A stretch of 64,000 nt of DNA from Stenotrophomonas sp. UBA7346 (GTDB taxonomy: Bacteria; Pseudomonadota; Gammaproteobacteria; Xanthomonadales; Xanthomonadaceae): contig DKPB01000030.1 in the NCBI GenBank assembly GCA_002471015.1, positions 25,560 through 89,559 on the forward strand, written 5' to 3'. Positions within the stretch are counted from its first letter, which is position 1; every line of letters begins with the position of its first letter. The notes beneath the pieces are model-generated. The model made no database searches. It worked only from the letters and a program-made list of their open reading frames with translations, and was not told where the DNA came from. The translations under genes were made by a program, and so were the position numbers. Of this stretch, positions 50,421 to 59,395 are shown piece by piece.

Positions 50421-51665
50421 ATGAATCACGTGGATATGCCAGTGGATGGTGTGTTGGACGGGGCAGGTGACGTGCGGGTACTGCTGGGGCTGGCCCAGGT
50501 CGATGACCAGGCGGCTACTATGGCCGATGGGATCATGTGGGCAAGGCTGCGCGCGATGCGGGGTCATCTGCATCGGATTTTTTCCGGCAGCGGCAGCGAT
50601 CTTCTGGTTGCGGCCGCCAAAGAACGCTACGGGCAACTCACGCCGGCCCATCAGGCGCGGGTTCTGCTGAGTTCGGAGTTTTGTGATCGACAGATGGCCT
50701 GGAACCACGCCTGGCGAAGGGTGCCGAGGGGCGAGGGCGGCGGTGCAAGCGAACAGGTTGGGCCGCTGAGAGACATTTTCGACATCCTGTGCCGCGAGCA
50801 CGCTATTGCCGGATTGCTCGGCGGTAGCACGCATGAGCATCTGCGCCGTAGTGAGCAATGGCAGGTGTACAGCCCGGCCGGCGACGTGGTTGCGCTGAAG
50901 GGGGAGGACGGGCATTGGCGGCTGGAGTCGCTGCCCACCATTGGTGGCAGCGTGGCGGTCGACTTTGACAGTCCATCGGCCAGGTTGCATGAGCCGCGGT
51001 CCGGCATCTTGAGCCAACCCTGCCTGCCATTCCTGGCCGCGGAGCGGACTGCGTTGCTGGAGAAGCTCGAGCGCGCGCTTGGCCTGATTGATGCCTGCGA
51101 GCCATTCTATGGGCAGCTGATTCGAACCTTCGTTCGCCGGATCATCGTCCGCAAATCACAAAGCGATGGCGATGCCGTATCCCTGCACTATGGATCGGAA
51201 CACGCGCCGCGGCACCCAGGCTCGTTGCGGCTGCTCAACTTCCACCGAACACAGGTGAGCGTGGAGGCATGCATGGAAAGCCTGATGCATGAGAGCACCC
51301 ACAATTTCCTGGCGGCATGGGAGCTGTCACAGGGATTTCTTGCCGGTAACGACGACAGCGTTCGCGTCATCTCGCCGTGGTCGGGGAATCCGATCCCGGC
51401 TTCTTCGTTCATCCATGCGGTCTTCGTCTACTACATCTGCCATCGCCTGCATGAGCAGCGCCTGCAGCGGGAGCAGGCGTTGAGTTCCGCCGTGCGTGGG
51501 TTCATCGAAGGGCGTCTGGCAGTGTGCGCCGCCGGATTTCTGATCGCGCGGCCGCTCAGCTCGCTGCTCCCCGCTGGCGCCGCACTGCGGCCGGGTATTG
51601 CTGCCCTGCTGGACGAGATGCAGGCGGGTATGCGTGGGCAATACGCAGCGAAGGTGTGGGCATGA
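50421..51665 (+). CDS. HExxH-motif peptide-modification protein (putative alpha-ketoglutarate-dependent peptide beta-hydroxylase)
   Basis: 414 residues. The defining block MESLMHESTHNFLAAWELSQ has H290-E-S-T-H294, and a further His (H332, in SSFIHAVFVYYICH) lies about 38 residues on, the ligand pattern of the HExxH family found in modified-peptide gene clusters. The Arg/Pro/Trp context before it (SPWSGNPIPASS) fits as well. N-terminal about 200 residues are helical. There is no signal peptide, so it acts in the cytoplasm. Start uncertain (50403, 50421 or 50436). It overlaps the next gene by ATGA. An ordinary zinc protease is the alternative. Confidence 0.7.
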   Translation: MNHVDMPVDGVLDGAGDVRVLLGLAQVDDQAATMADGIMWARLRAMRGHLHRIFSGSGSDLLVAAAKERYGQLTPAHQARVLLSSEFCDRQMAWNHAWRRVPRGEGGGASEQVGPLRDIFDILCREHAIAGLLGGSTHEHLRRSEQWQVYSPAGDVVALKGEDGHWRLESLPTIGGSVAVDFDSPSARLHEPRSGILSQPCLPFLAAERTALLEKLERALGLIDACEPFYGQLIRTFVRRIIVRKSQSDGDAVSLHYGSEHAPRHPGSLRLLNFHRTQVSVEACMESLMHESTHNFLAAWELSQGFLAGNDDSVRVISPWSGNPIPASSFIHAVFVYYICHRLHEQRLQREQALSSAVRGFIEGRLAVCAAGFLIARPLSSLLPAGAALRPGIAALLDEMQAGMRGQYAAKVWA

Positions 51666-52555
51666 GTGCGGTGACCATTCTGCATGCCGATCGTGGTGAT
51701 CCCATTGCCCGCATTGCACGAGCCAAAGGTAAAGCTGGGGATGTCCGCGTCCTGCATCTGGATGATTGGCTGCAGCTTGTGCAGCCTCGCCCCTGGCCGC
51801 AGATGCTTGCGGTGCGGGCGGATGCATCCGGCGCGCCGATAGTCGGCAGGCATGTCGTCAACCGTCTCTTCACTGTGGCCGCGACCGCTACGGGCAGGCG
51901 TTTGGAGCAGGGCTCCAGGAACGAACGCTGGTTGCACGTGCGCCTGCAGCAGGTATTTGAACCTGCTGCGTCGCTTGCCTACGAGCCGGGTGTGCGGGGT
52001 ATTTCGCGGGCCTTGCTTCCGCTCAACCTGCAATGGTCGTCGATCCGGCACGAAGTGGATATCCGGGTGCCGAGGTTTGTCTATGGCTTTGGCTTCCAGC
52101 GTCCTGATACCGCCGGGTTGCGGAATCCGATGCAGAAGTCGATCTGGTCCTTGTTCGATTGGGACCAGGAGCGGCATCTTCCGCCGATTGAAGCAGCTCG
52201 GCACCAGTTTTTCGTGGAACGGCCGTCCGGCGAGCCCGTGCTGGCCTGTTTCCTGGGCGAGCATGTCTGTGCGCCCCTGCATCCGCATGGCCAGCCACTG
52301 TTCCTTGCAGAGGCTGATGCAGCTGAACTGCGGCGCATATGTCAGGCCGCGCGACGAGCGTTCCATGCAGAGGCCGGAGAGCTGCTGCTGTATCGCGACC
52401 AGCAGGGTTGGGTCTTCCATGCGTTCTCACCGCACCTGCGCTCTGCCCAGCAAATGCCTGATTTCGAGTTGCGGGCACGCGCGTGGATGGAAGACTTGTG
52501 CTCCCCAGGCGTCCGTGTGGTGCCCGGGCAGACTGCGGATCACCGCAGCAGCTGA
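51662..52555 (+). CDS. Partner protein of the peptide cluster, possibly ATP-grasp-like
   Basis: 297 residues, start overlapping the HExxH gene stop. I do not recognise a family with certainty. The layout is suggestive of ATP-grasp: an N-terminal alpha/beta part (MSAVTILHADRGDPIARIAR, VRVLHLDDWL), a middle with VVNRLFTVA and VRLQQVFEPAASLAYEPG, and an end (GELLLYRDQQGWVFHAFSPH) like the metal-binding strand of peptide ligases, but the acidic ligands are not clearly conserved. It may be a ligase, an inactive recognition partner, or something else. Tight coupling implies work on the same peptide. Confidence 0.45.
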   Translation: MSAVTILHADRGDPIARIARAKGKAGDVRVLHLDDWLQLVQPRPWPQMLAVRADASGAPIVGRHVVNRLFTVAATATGRRLEQGSRNERWLHVRLQQVFEPAASLAYEPGVRGISRALLPLNLQWSSIRHEVDIRVPRFVYGFGFQRPDTAGLRNPMQKSIWSLFDWDQERHLPPIEAARHQFFVERPSGEPVLACFLGEHVCAPLHPHGQPLFLAEADAAELRRICQAARRAFHAEAGELLLYRDQQGWVFHAFSPHLRSAQQMPDFELRARAWMEDLCSPGVRVVPGQTADHRSS

Positions 52556-52636
52556 TTGACCTGTACCGGACCGAAAGTTCCACCTGCAGCAGATGGTGCT
52601 GGCTGCCCAGCCGTGGCCAGTACCAGGAGACGAACA

Positions 52637-53947
52637 ATGCTGGGTCACTATTTTCACTTGGCGCTGCGTGCGCTCGGGAGGTCGCCGCTGATGGCTGTTG
52701 CCGTGGTGGTTGCCCTGGCGCTGGGGGTGGGGGCGAGCATTGCCATGCTTACGGTGGTTCGGGTGATGTCCTGGGATCCCTTGCCCGGGCTGAGCCAGCA
52801 CCTCTATCGCCCTGTCATGGATCCATTGCCAACATCGTTCAAGATCCGGCCAAGTGCCGATCCCCGCATCGCCATGACCTGGGTCGACGCCAAAGCCCTG
52901 CTTGATGATGGTCCTGCGGCTGCCCAGGTTGCATTGGCGACCGGCCGTGTGGTCCTGCCGCCACAAACGCCGTTGGATCAGCCTGCGTATGTGGATGGGC
53001 AGTTTGCGACGTCACAGGTTTTCCGCGTGTTCGGCATCCGCTTTCTGGAGGGGGCGGGCTGGTCAGCGGCCGAAGAAGCCGGGCACGCGGCCGTCATTGT
53101 GATCAGTGAGAGCTTTGCCCGCAGGCTCAGGGCAGAGGGTTCCTTGGTTGGGAGGCGGATCCGGCTCAGCGAGCACAGTTTTACCATTACCGGCGTGATC
53201 GCCGATTGGACACCAGTGCCGCGCTTCCATACCGATATGCAGCGCGAGGTGTTCGCGGGCAGGGATGATTTCTTCATCCCCTTGGAGACGGCGATTGCCC
53301 TGGATATGGAGGTGCGCAACGCGGTGTTTTCGTGGGGTGATGTGACCAACTCCCGCGACATGAAGAGCGCATCGGCGACATGGCTGCAGTTCTGGGTGGA
53401 ACTTGAAGGCGCGCAGGCGCGTGCCGCGTACGCCGCTTTCCTGCAGAACCATGTGCAGGCGCAGCTTGATCTGGGCCGATTCCAGCGCCCGCAGCAGACG
53501 GCGCTCGTGCCGTTGCGCGACCATCTGCGGCAGCGCGGGGTTGTACCCGCGGAAGTCAGGCTCCAGTTGTGGCTTGCGATTGGGTTCCTGTTTGTCTGCA
53601 TGGTCAATATCTGCGCGCTGTTGTACGCACGCTTGAGCCGGCGTACGCATGAGATAGCGGTTCGGCGGGCATTGGGGGCACGGCGTGCCGATGTCGTGCT
53701 GCAGTTGGCCACAGAGGCGGTGCTGGTGGGCGGCCTGGGAGGCGTGGGTGCATTGGCCGTTGCCGCGCTGGGCCTGTGGTTTCTGCGTACGCAACCGGAG
53801 GGCTATGCAGCTTTGGCGGTGATGGACTGGCCCATGGCCGTGCTCACGCCCTCGCTGGCCTGTGTGTGCAGCCTGCTTGCCGCTGCTTTGCCTGCCTTGC
53901 GCGTGGCTTCCACCCGTATAGCCATGCAGATAAAGGTCGCCGAATGA
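52637..53947 (+). CDS. ABC transporter permease, MacB/FtsX type (first of two)
   Basis: 436 residues; the ATG at 52637 has AGGAG 8 bases upstream. MacB layout: one N-terminal membrane helix (PLMAVAVVVALALGVGASIA), a large periplasmic domain (about 45-320) and three C-terminal helices with the FtsX block around RRTHEIAVRRALGARRADV. Such proteins export or mechanically release peptides and lipoproteins. No ATPase domain is fused or adjacent. The next gene overlaps by ATGA. Confidence 0.85.
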   Translation: MLGHYFHLALRALGRSPLMAVAVVVALALGVGASIAMLTVVRVMSWDPLPGLSQHLYRPVMDPLPTSFKIRPSADPRIAMTWVDAKALLDDGPAAAQVALATGRVVLPPQTPLDQPAYVDGQFATSQVFRVFGIRFLEGAGWSAAEEAGHAAVIVISESFARRLRAEGSLVGRRIRLSEHSFTITGVIADWTPVPRFHTDMQREVFAGRDDFFIPLETAIALDMEVRNAVFSWGDVTNSRDMKSASATWLQFWVELEGAQARAAYAAFLQNHVQAQLDLGRFQRPQQTALVPLRDHLRQRGVVPAEVRLQLWLAIGFLFVCMVNICALLYARLSRRTHEIAVRRALGARRADVVLQLATEAVLVGGLGGVGALAVAALGLWFLRTQPEGYAALAVMDWPMAVLTPSLACVCSLLAAALPALRVASTRIAMQIKVAE

Positions 53948-55191
53948 ACATCCTGCAACTGGCATTGATTGCACGAGCACTGACCCGCCATCGTCTGATT
54001 GTTGGCATTTTTGCCGTACAGATCGTGGTGACGGTGGCAGTAGTGGCGAACATCGCTTTCCTGTTCATGCAGCGGCTGGATGCGCTGGCCGTTCCCAGCG
54101 GGCTTGCCGAGCCGGGTCTGGCCATTGTCGAAGCGGAGTTCGTCGGCGACGGGCTTGGCCGCATCCCTGGGGTAGTGCAGGCGGACCTGCAGGCATTGCG
54201 GCAGTTGCCAGGGATCACGGCCGTGTCGGTGCTGGGGGCGGTGCCGTTGGGACAAACCGGCTGGTCGATCGGCGTTGGCAATCTGCCCGACGTACAGGAC
54301 GGGGCGCCGGGTGCCCTCGAGGCCGATGTTGCGGTGTTTGCGGCGGCCCCGGATGCCATCGCCGCGCTGGGCCTGCGACTGGAAGCCGGCAGTGATTTTG
54401 GGCAGGACGCGTATGTGCCGCTGGCATCGGATGACTATTTTTCGGGCCTGTACAAGGCGGCGGAAGTGATTGTTTCCAGACAGATCGCCGAACGGCTGTT
54501 CCCGGGGCAGAACCCACTTGGCAAGGCGTTGTACGCCGACGGCAACCATCCACTGCAGATTGTCGGCGTCGTCGAGCATCTTGCACGGCCGGTGCTTGGG
54601 CAGGGGCGCGATGGTGATGCAAGCATCCTGTTGCCATTGGTGCCGGACGGGGCACGGGTGACGTACGCGTTGCGGACGCAGCCAGGCCGGATCGGCGAGG
54701 TGCTGGCTGCTGGTGAGCAGGTGCTCAAGTCCAATGAGCGCAGCCGGATGCTGAGACGCTCGCTGCCCTATGTGGATCTCCGCCAGGGTTACTTCCGGCG
54801 CGACAAGACGATGGCAACACTGTTCATCGGTGCCGGCGTGGCGCTGCTGCTGGTCACTGGCATCGGGATCTATGGGTTGTCCAGCTTCTGGGTCCGCCAG
54901 CGTTATACGCAGATCGGTATACGCCGTTCACTGGGCGCTCGAAGGCGCGATGTCATCAGCCATTTCCTGGCGGAGAATCTGATGATCTGCACTGTCGCCG
55001 GTGCACTTGGCGCGGCATGTGGTGCACTGCTCAATCGGGTATTGGCACTGTTCAATGAGGTGCCCGTCATCCAGTGGCCTTACCTGGTCAGCGCTGCGGT
55101 GCTGGTGGCGATGGTCGGGCAGTTGGCAACCTGGCTGCCGACCCGCCGTGCGGCCAGGGATGCGCCAGTGACATCCTTGCGCGGCGGCTGA
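53944..55191 (+). CDS. ABC transporter permease, MacB/FtsX type (second of two)
   Basis: 415 residues, same topology: N-terminal helix (LIVGIFAVQIVVTVAVVANIAFL), periplasmic domain and three C-terminal helices with RYTQIGIRRSLGARRRDVI. It pairs with the preceding permease, probably as a heterodimer. Absence of an ATPase gene here means that it must use an ATPase encoded elsewhere or work without one. Last gene of the cluster; a hairpin separates it from convergent rnd. Confidence 0.85.
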   Translation: MNILQLALIARALTRHRLIVGIFAVQIVVTVAVVANIAFLFMQRLDALAVPSGLAEPGLAIVEAEFVGDGLGRIPGVVQADLQALRQLPGITAVSVLGAVPLGQTGWSIGVGNLPDVQDGAPGALEADVAVFAAAPDAIAALGLRLEAGSDFGQDAYVPLASDDYFSGLYKAAEVIVSRQIAERLFPGQNPLGKALYADGNHPLQIVGVVEHLARPVLGQGRDGDASILLPLVPDGARVTYALRTQPGRIGEVLAAGEQVLKSNERSRMLRRSLPYVDLRQGYFRRDKTMATLFIGAGVALLLVTGIGIYGLSSFWVRQRYTQIGIRRSLGARRRDVISHFLAENLMICTVAGALGAACGALLNRVLALFNEVPVIQWPYLVSAAVLVAMVGQLATWLPTRRAARDAPVTSLRGG

Positions 55192-55194
55192 AAG

Positions 55195-55218
55195 CCGGGT
55201 GTAGCGCACTACACCCGG
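55195..55218. terminator. Hairpin between convergent permease and rnd genes
   Basis: Perfect 10-bp stem CCGGGTGTAG / CTACACCCGG with a 4-base loop; a short T-run exists only for leftward transcripts. It may serve both genes. Confidence 0.6.
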
Positions 55219-55227
55219 GGGCGCGGA

Positions 55228-56310
55228 TCAGGCGGTGGGCAGCAGTGGACGCAGCACCGGCTCCAACTGCTCGCGGCGCCAGCCGGCCAGGGCGACTGGC
55301 CAGTCACCGCTTTCCAGCAGGGCTTCCAGGTGCTTGCGCGAGGCCAGCAGGCCCTCCGGCAGGCCCAGCTCGGCAGCGCGCTTGCTCACGGCGTCCTGCA
55401 GGCGCTTGAGCGCGCTCTTGTTGCCGTCGGTGGCGGGCAGGGCCATCGGTGCGTCGGCTTCATCGGCCAGCGGCGTGTTCAAGGCCTCCCACAATGGCTG
55501 CGCCAGTTTGCGCGGTGCCTTGGGGAAACGGCCGAACAACTTGAGCATGGCGTCGTAATCGGCCGGTGGGGTGCGTGCCAGCAGGTTGGCCAGTTCGTTG
55601 TCCAAGATCCAGCTGCGCGGCTTGTCGCTGCTGCGTGCCTGGTGGTCACGCCAGCGCAGCAGGCGCAGCAGGCGCCGCTGTGCGTCCGGCTCCAGGAACT
55701 GCGAGGACCGCATGGACAGGTGCGGCCAATGCTCGCCTTCGTCGCGTTCAACGCTGGTCAGCAGGCGCTCGCCGTCGTCCTGCAGCCATTGCATGCGGTC
55801 CGTGGCCTGCAGTTTGGTGCTGATGGCGTCGTGCAGGGCGAACAGGTACTCCACGTCGTCGGCGGCGTATTCCAGCTGCGCGTCGCTGAGCGGCCGCTTG
55901 AGCCAGTCCGAACGGGTCTCGCCCTTGGGCAGGGTCACGCCGGTGATCTCGGCTACCAGCTTCTGGTAGCCCATGCCGCCGCCGATACCGGCCAGGGCGG
56001 CACCGATCTGGGTGTCGAACAGCGGGCGCGGCAGCGCGTCGCAGGCGCACTTGAACGCCACCAGGTCCTCGCTGGCGCTGTGCATGACCTTGGTGATGGA
56101 GGTGTCGCTCAGCCAGGGTTTCAGGGCTTCGCACATGCCCGGTATCAGCGGGTCGATCAGCAGGATTTCATCGCCAACAGCCATCTGTACCAGCGCCAGC
56201 TGTGGCCAGTAGGTGCGTTCGCGGATGAATTCGGTGTCCAGCCCGATCCGGCTGGGGCGCTGGCGGTAGCGTTCTTCCAACTCCGCCGGGTGTTTGATCC
56301 AGTAAGCCAC
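55228..56310 (-). CDS. rnd: Ribonuclease D
   Basis: 360 residues. DEDD exonuclease domain: IGLDTEFIRERTYWP with Asp25 and Glu27, VMHSASEDLVAFKCACD, and later LEYAADDVEYLF. An HRDC domain (about 205-285, RRLLRLLRWRDHQARSSD) and a second C-terminal helical domain follow. It trims tRNA 3' ends. Single gene, host-type codon use. Confidence 0.95.
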   Translation of the reverse strand: MAYWIKHPAELEERYRQRPSRIGLDTEFIRERTYWPQLALVQMAVGDEILLIDPLIPGMCEALKPWLSDTSITKVMHSASEDLVAFKCACDALPRPLFDTQIGAALAGIGGGMGYQKLVAEITGVTLPKGETRSDWLKRPLSDAQLEYAADDVEYLFALHDAISTKLQATDRMQWLQDDGERLLTSVERDEGEHWPHLSMRSSQFLEPDAQRRLLRLLRWRDHQARSSDKPRSWILDNELANLLARTPPADYDAMLKLFGRFPKAPRKLAQPLWEALNTPLADEADAPMALPATDGNKSALKRLQDAVSKRAAELGLPEGLLASRKHLEALLESGDWPVALAGWRREQLEPVLRPLLPTA

Positions 56311-56393
56311 GTGGGTTCCGTCAACTGCAGGGTTTGCTCAGGCGGGTGAGAATAGCCTAACGTCGGGCCGCTCCCGGGAAAGTGTGCAAGGTA

Positions 56394-58316
56394 ATGGAGG
56401 CGTTTTTGGGTAAGACCGGCCAGATCACGGGCTTGATGGCGCTGCTGCTGGTGGCCCTGGCGGGCTGTCAGCCGTCATCGGCGCCGGATCCGGCACAAGC
56501 GGCGGCGCAGGAGCAGAAGTCCCTGGCCGCGCGGGTTGCCGCGCGGCTGGAGGCACGCGCGGTGGCCAAGGCCGCACAGGCGGCGCCGGATCCGGTGGCG
56601 GTGGTCGAGGACACCGCGCTGCCGGTGTGGAATGCGCCGGAGCTGAGCCTGGCGCCAGAGCAGCTGGCGCAGGCGCGCAAGGACGCCGACAAGGCACTGG
56701 CCGAGGACCGGCTTTACAAGGATGCCAGCGACGCGATCCCGCTGTACCTGGCCATCCTGGCCCAGGATCCGCAGAACCGCGCGGCCCGGCTAGGGCTGGA
56801 CAAGGCCCGGCAGCGCCTGCGCAGCCTGATCGGGCAGCGCTTGGCGCAGACCGAGAATCAGCGTGTGGCTCTGGCCGAGGCTGCGGAGATGACGGGGGTT
56901 GCAGTGGCACTCGCGCCTGATGCCAAGGCCGAGCAGGCCCTGCAGCAGCGGGTGGCGACTGCGCGGCGGCTGTTGGCATTGAACCGTGCCGGCGAACAGG
57001 CCCTGCGGCTCTACCAGTTGGGGGAGGATGGCGGCGGCGCGCAGGCAGCGTTTCGTGAGGTGCTGGCGGCCGATCCGCTCAACAGCCGTGCCCGGCAGGG
57101 GCTGGCCGCAGTGGAAAGCGGGCTGATCCGGCGTGCCGAGCATGCTGCCGGGGTTGATTCGGATTTCCCTGGCGCGGCGCGCTGGCTGGACAAGGCCGGC
57201 ACCATCCGCGGCGAAGGGGCGGTGACGGTACTGGATGCACGGCGGCGGGTGGAGGCCATCCGCCGTGCCCAGTTGGATGCCCTGCGCGAAGGCGGCCTGC
57301 GCGACCTCACCTCATCGCAGGGGCTCAAGCCGGCCCGCGAGAAGCTGGAGCAGGCCATCCGCATCGCCTTGCCCGGTGATCGCACCGTGGCACTGTTGCG
57401 CCAGCGCATCGATCTGGTCACCCACTACGGCAGCTTCCGGCCGGGACAGGTGTTCTCCGACGCGCTGGCCAATGGCGGCCGTGCGCCGCAGATGGTGGTG
57501 GTGCCGCATGGGGCGTTCCAGATGGGCGCGCCAGCGGAGGAGGTGGGATCGGTGGATGCCGAGCGCCCCCAGCACTACGTCCGCTTCGACCGTGGTTTCG
57601 CCATGTCGATCACCGAGGTGACCGTGGCCGATTTCCGCCGCTTCGTGGAGGCTGCCAACGCCCGGCCACGCGCCACCCGGCGCGGCCATTCCATCGTCTA
57701 CGACGAGCGCAGCGGCAATTTCATCCGCCGCAGCGGGGTGGACTGGCAATCCGATTACAACGGCGTCAAGGCCGCGCCCAACAGCCCGGTCATGCATGTC
57801 AGCGTGCGCGATGCCGAGGCCTATGCGGCATGGTTGTCGGAGCAGACAGGGCGCTACTACCGCCTGCCCAGCGAGTCGGAGTTCGAGTACGCGCTGCGGG
57901 CCGGCAGTGTCGGCCGTTATCCCTGGGGGCGGGCGGCCGTGCCGCCGGAGAACACCGGCAACTTTACCGGCAGCCTGGATGTGTCGCCCAGCGGCCGCCA
58001 CTGGAACAACGCCTTCATCGGGTATGGCGATGGCTTCTGGGGCACCGCGCCGGTGGCCATGTTCCGAGCCAATGCCTGGGGATTGCACGACATGGGCGGC
58101 AATGTCAGTGAGTGGGTGGCCGATTGCTGGCATGCCAGTTACCGGCGTGCGCCCGCGGACGGTGCCGCCTGGTACAACCCGGGTTGCCGGCAACGGGTGA
58201 TCCGCGGAGGCAACTGGGCCAACGCACCGGAACAGGTGCGGGCGGCATGGCGGCAATCGCAGGATTCGGATGTCACCTCGGCCCGGATCGGCTTCAGGCT
58301 GGTGCGCGGCATTTGA
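56394..58316 (+). CDS. Lipoprotein with formylglycine-generating-enzyme (SUMF1) fold, catalytic Cys absent
   Basis: 640 residues. Signal peptide with lipobox LAGC (Cys about 25), then a long helical TPR-like region (about 40-330, Ala/Arg-rich). The C-terminal SUMF1-type domain (about 355-640) reads VVVPHGAFQMGAPAEEVGS, YRLPSESEFEYALRAG, ANAWGLHDMGGNVSEWVADC and IRGGNWANAPEQVRAA. In true formylglycine-generating enzymes the RGGSW block is followed by the two active-site Cys; here none is present, so it is probably a binding or structural protein. The ATG at 56394 is preferred; the frame starts at a GTG four codons earlier. Confidence 0.88.
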   Translation: MEAFLGKTGQITGLMALLLVALAGCQPSSAPDPAQAAAQEQKSLAARVAARLEARAVAKAAQAAPDPVAVVEDTALPVWNAPELSLAPEQLAQARKDADKALAEDRLYKDASDAIPLYLAILAQDPQNRAARLGLDKARQRLRSLIGQRLAQTENQRVALAEAAEMTGVAVALAPDAKAEQALQQRVATARRLLALNRAGEQALRLYQLGEDGGGAQAAFREVLAADPLNSRARQGLAAVESGLIRRAEHAAGVDSDFPGAARWLDKAGTIRGEGAVTVLDARRRVEAIRRAQLDALREGGLRDLTSSQGLKPAREKLEQAIRIALPGDRTVALLRQRIDLVTHYGSFRPGQVFSDALANGGRAPQMVVVPHGAFQMGAPAEEVGSVDAERPQHYVRFDRGFAMSITEVTVADFRRFVEAANARPRATRRGHSIVYDERSGNFIRRSGVDWQSDYNGVKAAPNSPVMHVSVRDAEAYAAWLSEQTGRYYRLPSESEFEYALRAGSVGRYPWGRAAVPPENTGNFTGSLDVSPSGRHWNNAFIGYGDGFWGTAPVAMFRANAWGLHDMGGNVSEWVADCWHASYRRAPADGAAWYNPGCRQRVIRGGNWANAPEQVRAAWRQSQDSDVTSARIGFRLVRGI

Positions 58317-58382
58317 CCTTGCCCATGCGCCCAGTAGCGTTAACATCGGCCACGGCCAGCCCGGCCCAGACGGAACCCAACC

Positions 58383-59282
58383 ATGCGACAAGATCCTTTC
58401 GGTAACCAAGGCGGCAGCCGTCAGCGCCGGGGCGGCGGCCTGTTCGGCAACATCCGTTGGGTGGTCCTTTTGGGCTTTGCGATCTACGGGGGCTGCTATT
58501 ACTTCGGCAACCGTTCGGTGGATCCGTACACCGGTGAAAAGGTGCTGATCGACAGCTCGCTCGACGCCAACGAGGAGAAGGCCCTTGGCCTGCAGGCCTA
58601 CCAGGAGATCCTGTCGCAGGAGCGTCCGGTGGACCCCAACTCGCAGATCGCGCGGCAGGTACGCGAGATCGCCAGCCGCCTGATCGCCAAGGTGGACGTG
58701 GTGGAAACCTCGCTGGCGCAGGAGCATGGCCTGCAGCCACAGCATTTCGCACGTGATTTTGATTGGGACGTGAACGTGCTGCAGTCCGACGAGGCCAACG
58801 CGTTCTGCCTGCCCGGCGGCAAGATGGCGGTGTATACAGGCCTGATCCCGGTGGCACAGAACGCCGATGCGCTGGCGGTGGTGATGGGCCACGAAATCGC
58901 CCACGCCTTGCTGCGGCATGGTGCCCAGCGCATGGCCCAGCAGAAGCTGACCCAGATCGGGCAGATGGCGGGCGCGGCCAGCGGCATGGACGCGCAGCAG
59001 CAACAGATGATGATGTCGGCAATGGGCTACGGCTATCTGTTGCCCTATGCGCGCTCGCATGAAACCCAGGCCGATGAAGTGGGCCTGATGTTGGCCGCCG
59101 CCGCCTGTTTCAATCCTGAGGAAGCGGTGCCCTTGTGGCAGCGCATGAGCGAAGCCAGTGGTGGCCAGGCGCCGCCGGAGTTCTCCTCCACTCATCCCAA
59201 TCCCGGCACCCGTATCCAGAACCTGCAGGCGTTGATGCCCAAGGCATTGGAGTACAGGCAGCGTTACTGCACCGCGCAATAA
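58383..59282 (+). CDS. M48-family metalloprotease
   Basis: 299 residues. One membrane helix near the N-terminus (about 25-42, WVVLLGFAIYGGCYYFG), then the M48 catalytic domain: ALAVVMGHEIAHALLRHGAQ with the HExxH at 170-174, and the third ligand Glu in ARSHETQADEVGLM. The N-terminal Gly/Arg-rich tail is disordered. Related proteins (LoiP/BepA-like) act in envelope protein quality control. The gene begins 66 bases after the SUMF1-like gene and may be cotranscribed. Confidence 0.92.
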   Translation: MRQDPFGNQGGSRQRRGGGLFGNIRWVVLLGFAIYGGCYYFGNRSVDPYTGEKVLIDSSLDANEEKALGLQAYQEILSQERPVDPNSQIARQVREIASRLIAKVDVVETSLAQEHGLQPQHFARDFDWDVNVLQSDEANAFCLPGGKMAVYTGLIPVAQNADALAVVMGHEIAHALLRHGAQRMAQQKLTQIGQMAGAASGMDAQQQQMMMSAMGYGYLLPYARSHETQADEVGLMLAAAACFNPEEAVPLWQRMSEASGGQAPPEFSSTHPNPGTRIQNLQALMPKALEYRQRYCTAQ

Positions 59283-59395
59283 GCAGGCAACAGCAGGACG
59301 GGGCGCCCTGGAGCGTGCGCGGCGGTTGATGTACCCAAGCGCTGCTGTGCACCAGCCCCATTGGCGTGTTTTGCGAGGTGCGCTGCGCCTGCGGG

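Noticed and set aside
50421..51665. Simple zinc metalloprotease
   Set aside because: Not excluded, but the His 38 residues after HExxH, the lack of a signal peptide and the cluster context fit the peptide-modification family better.
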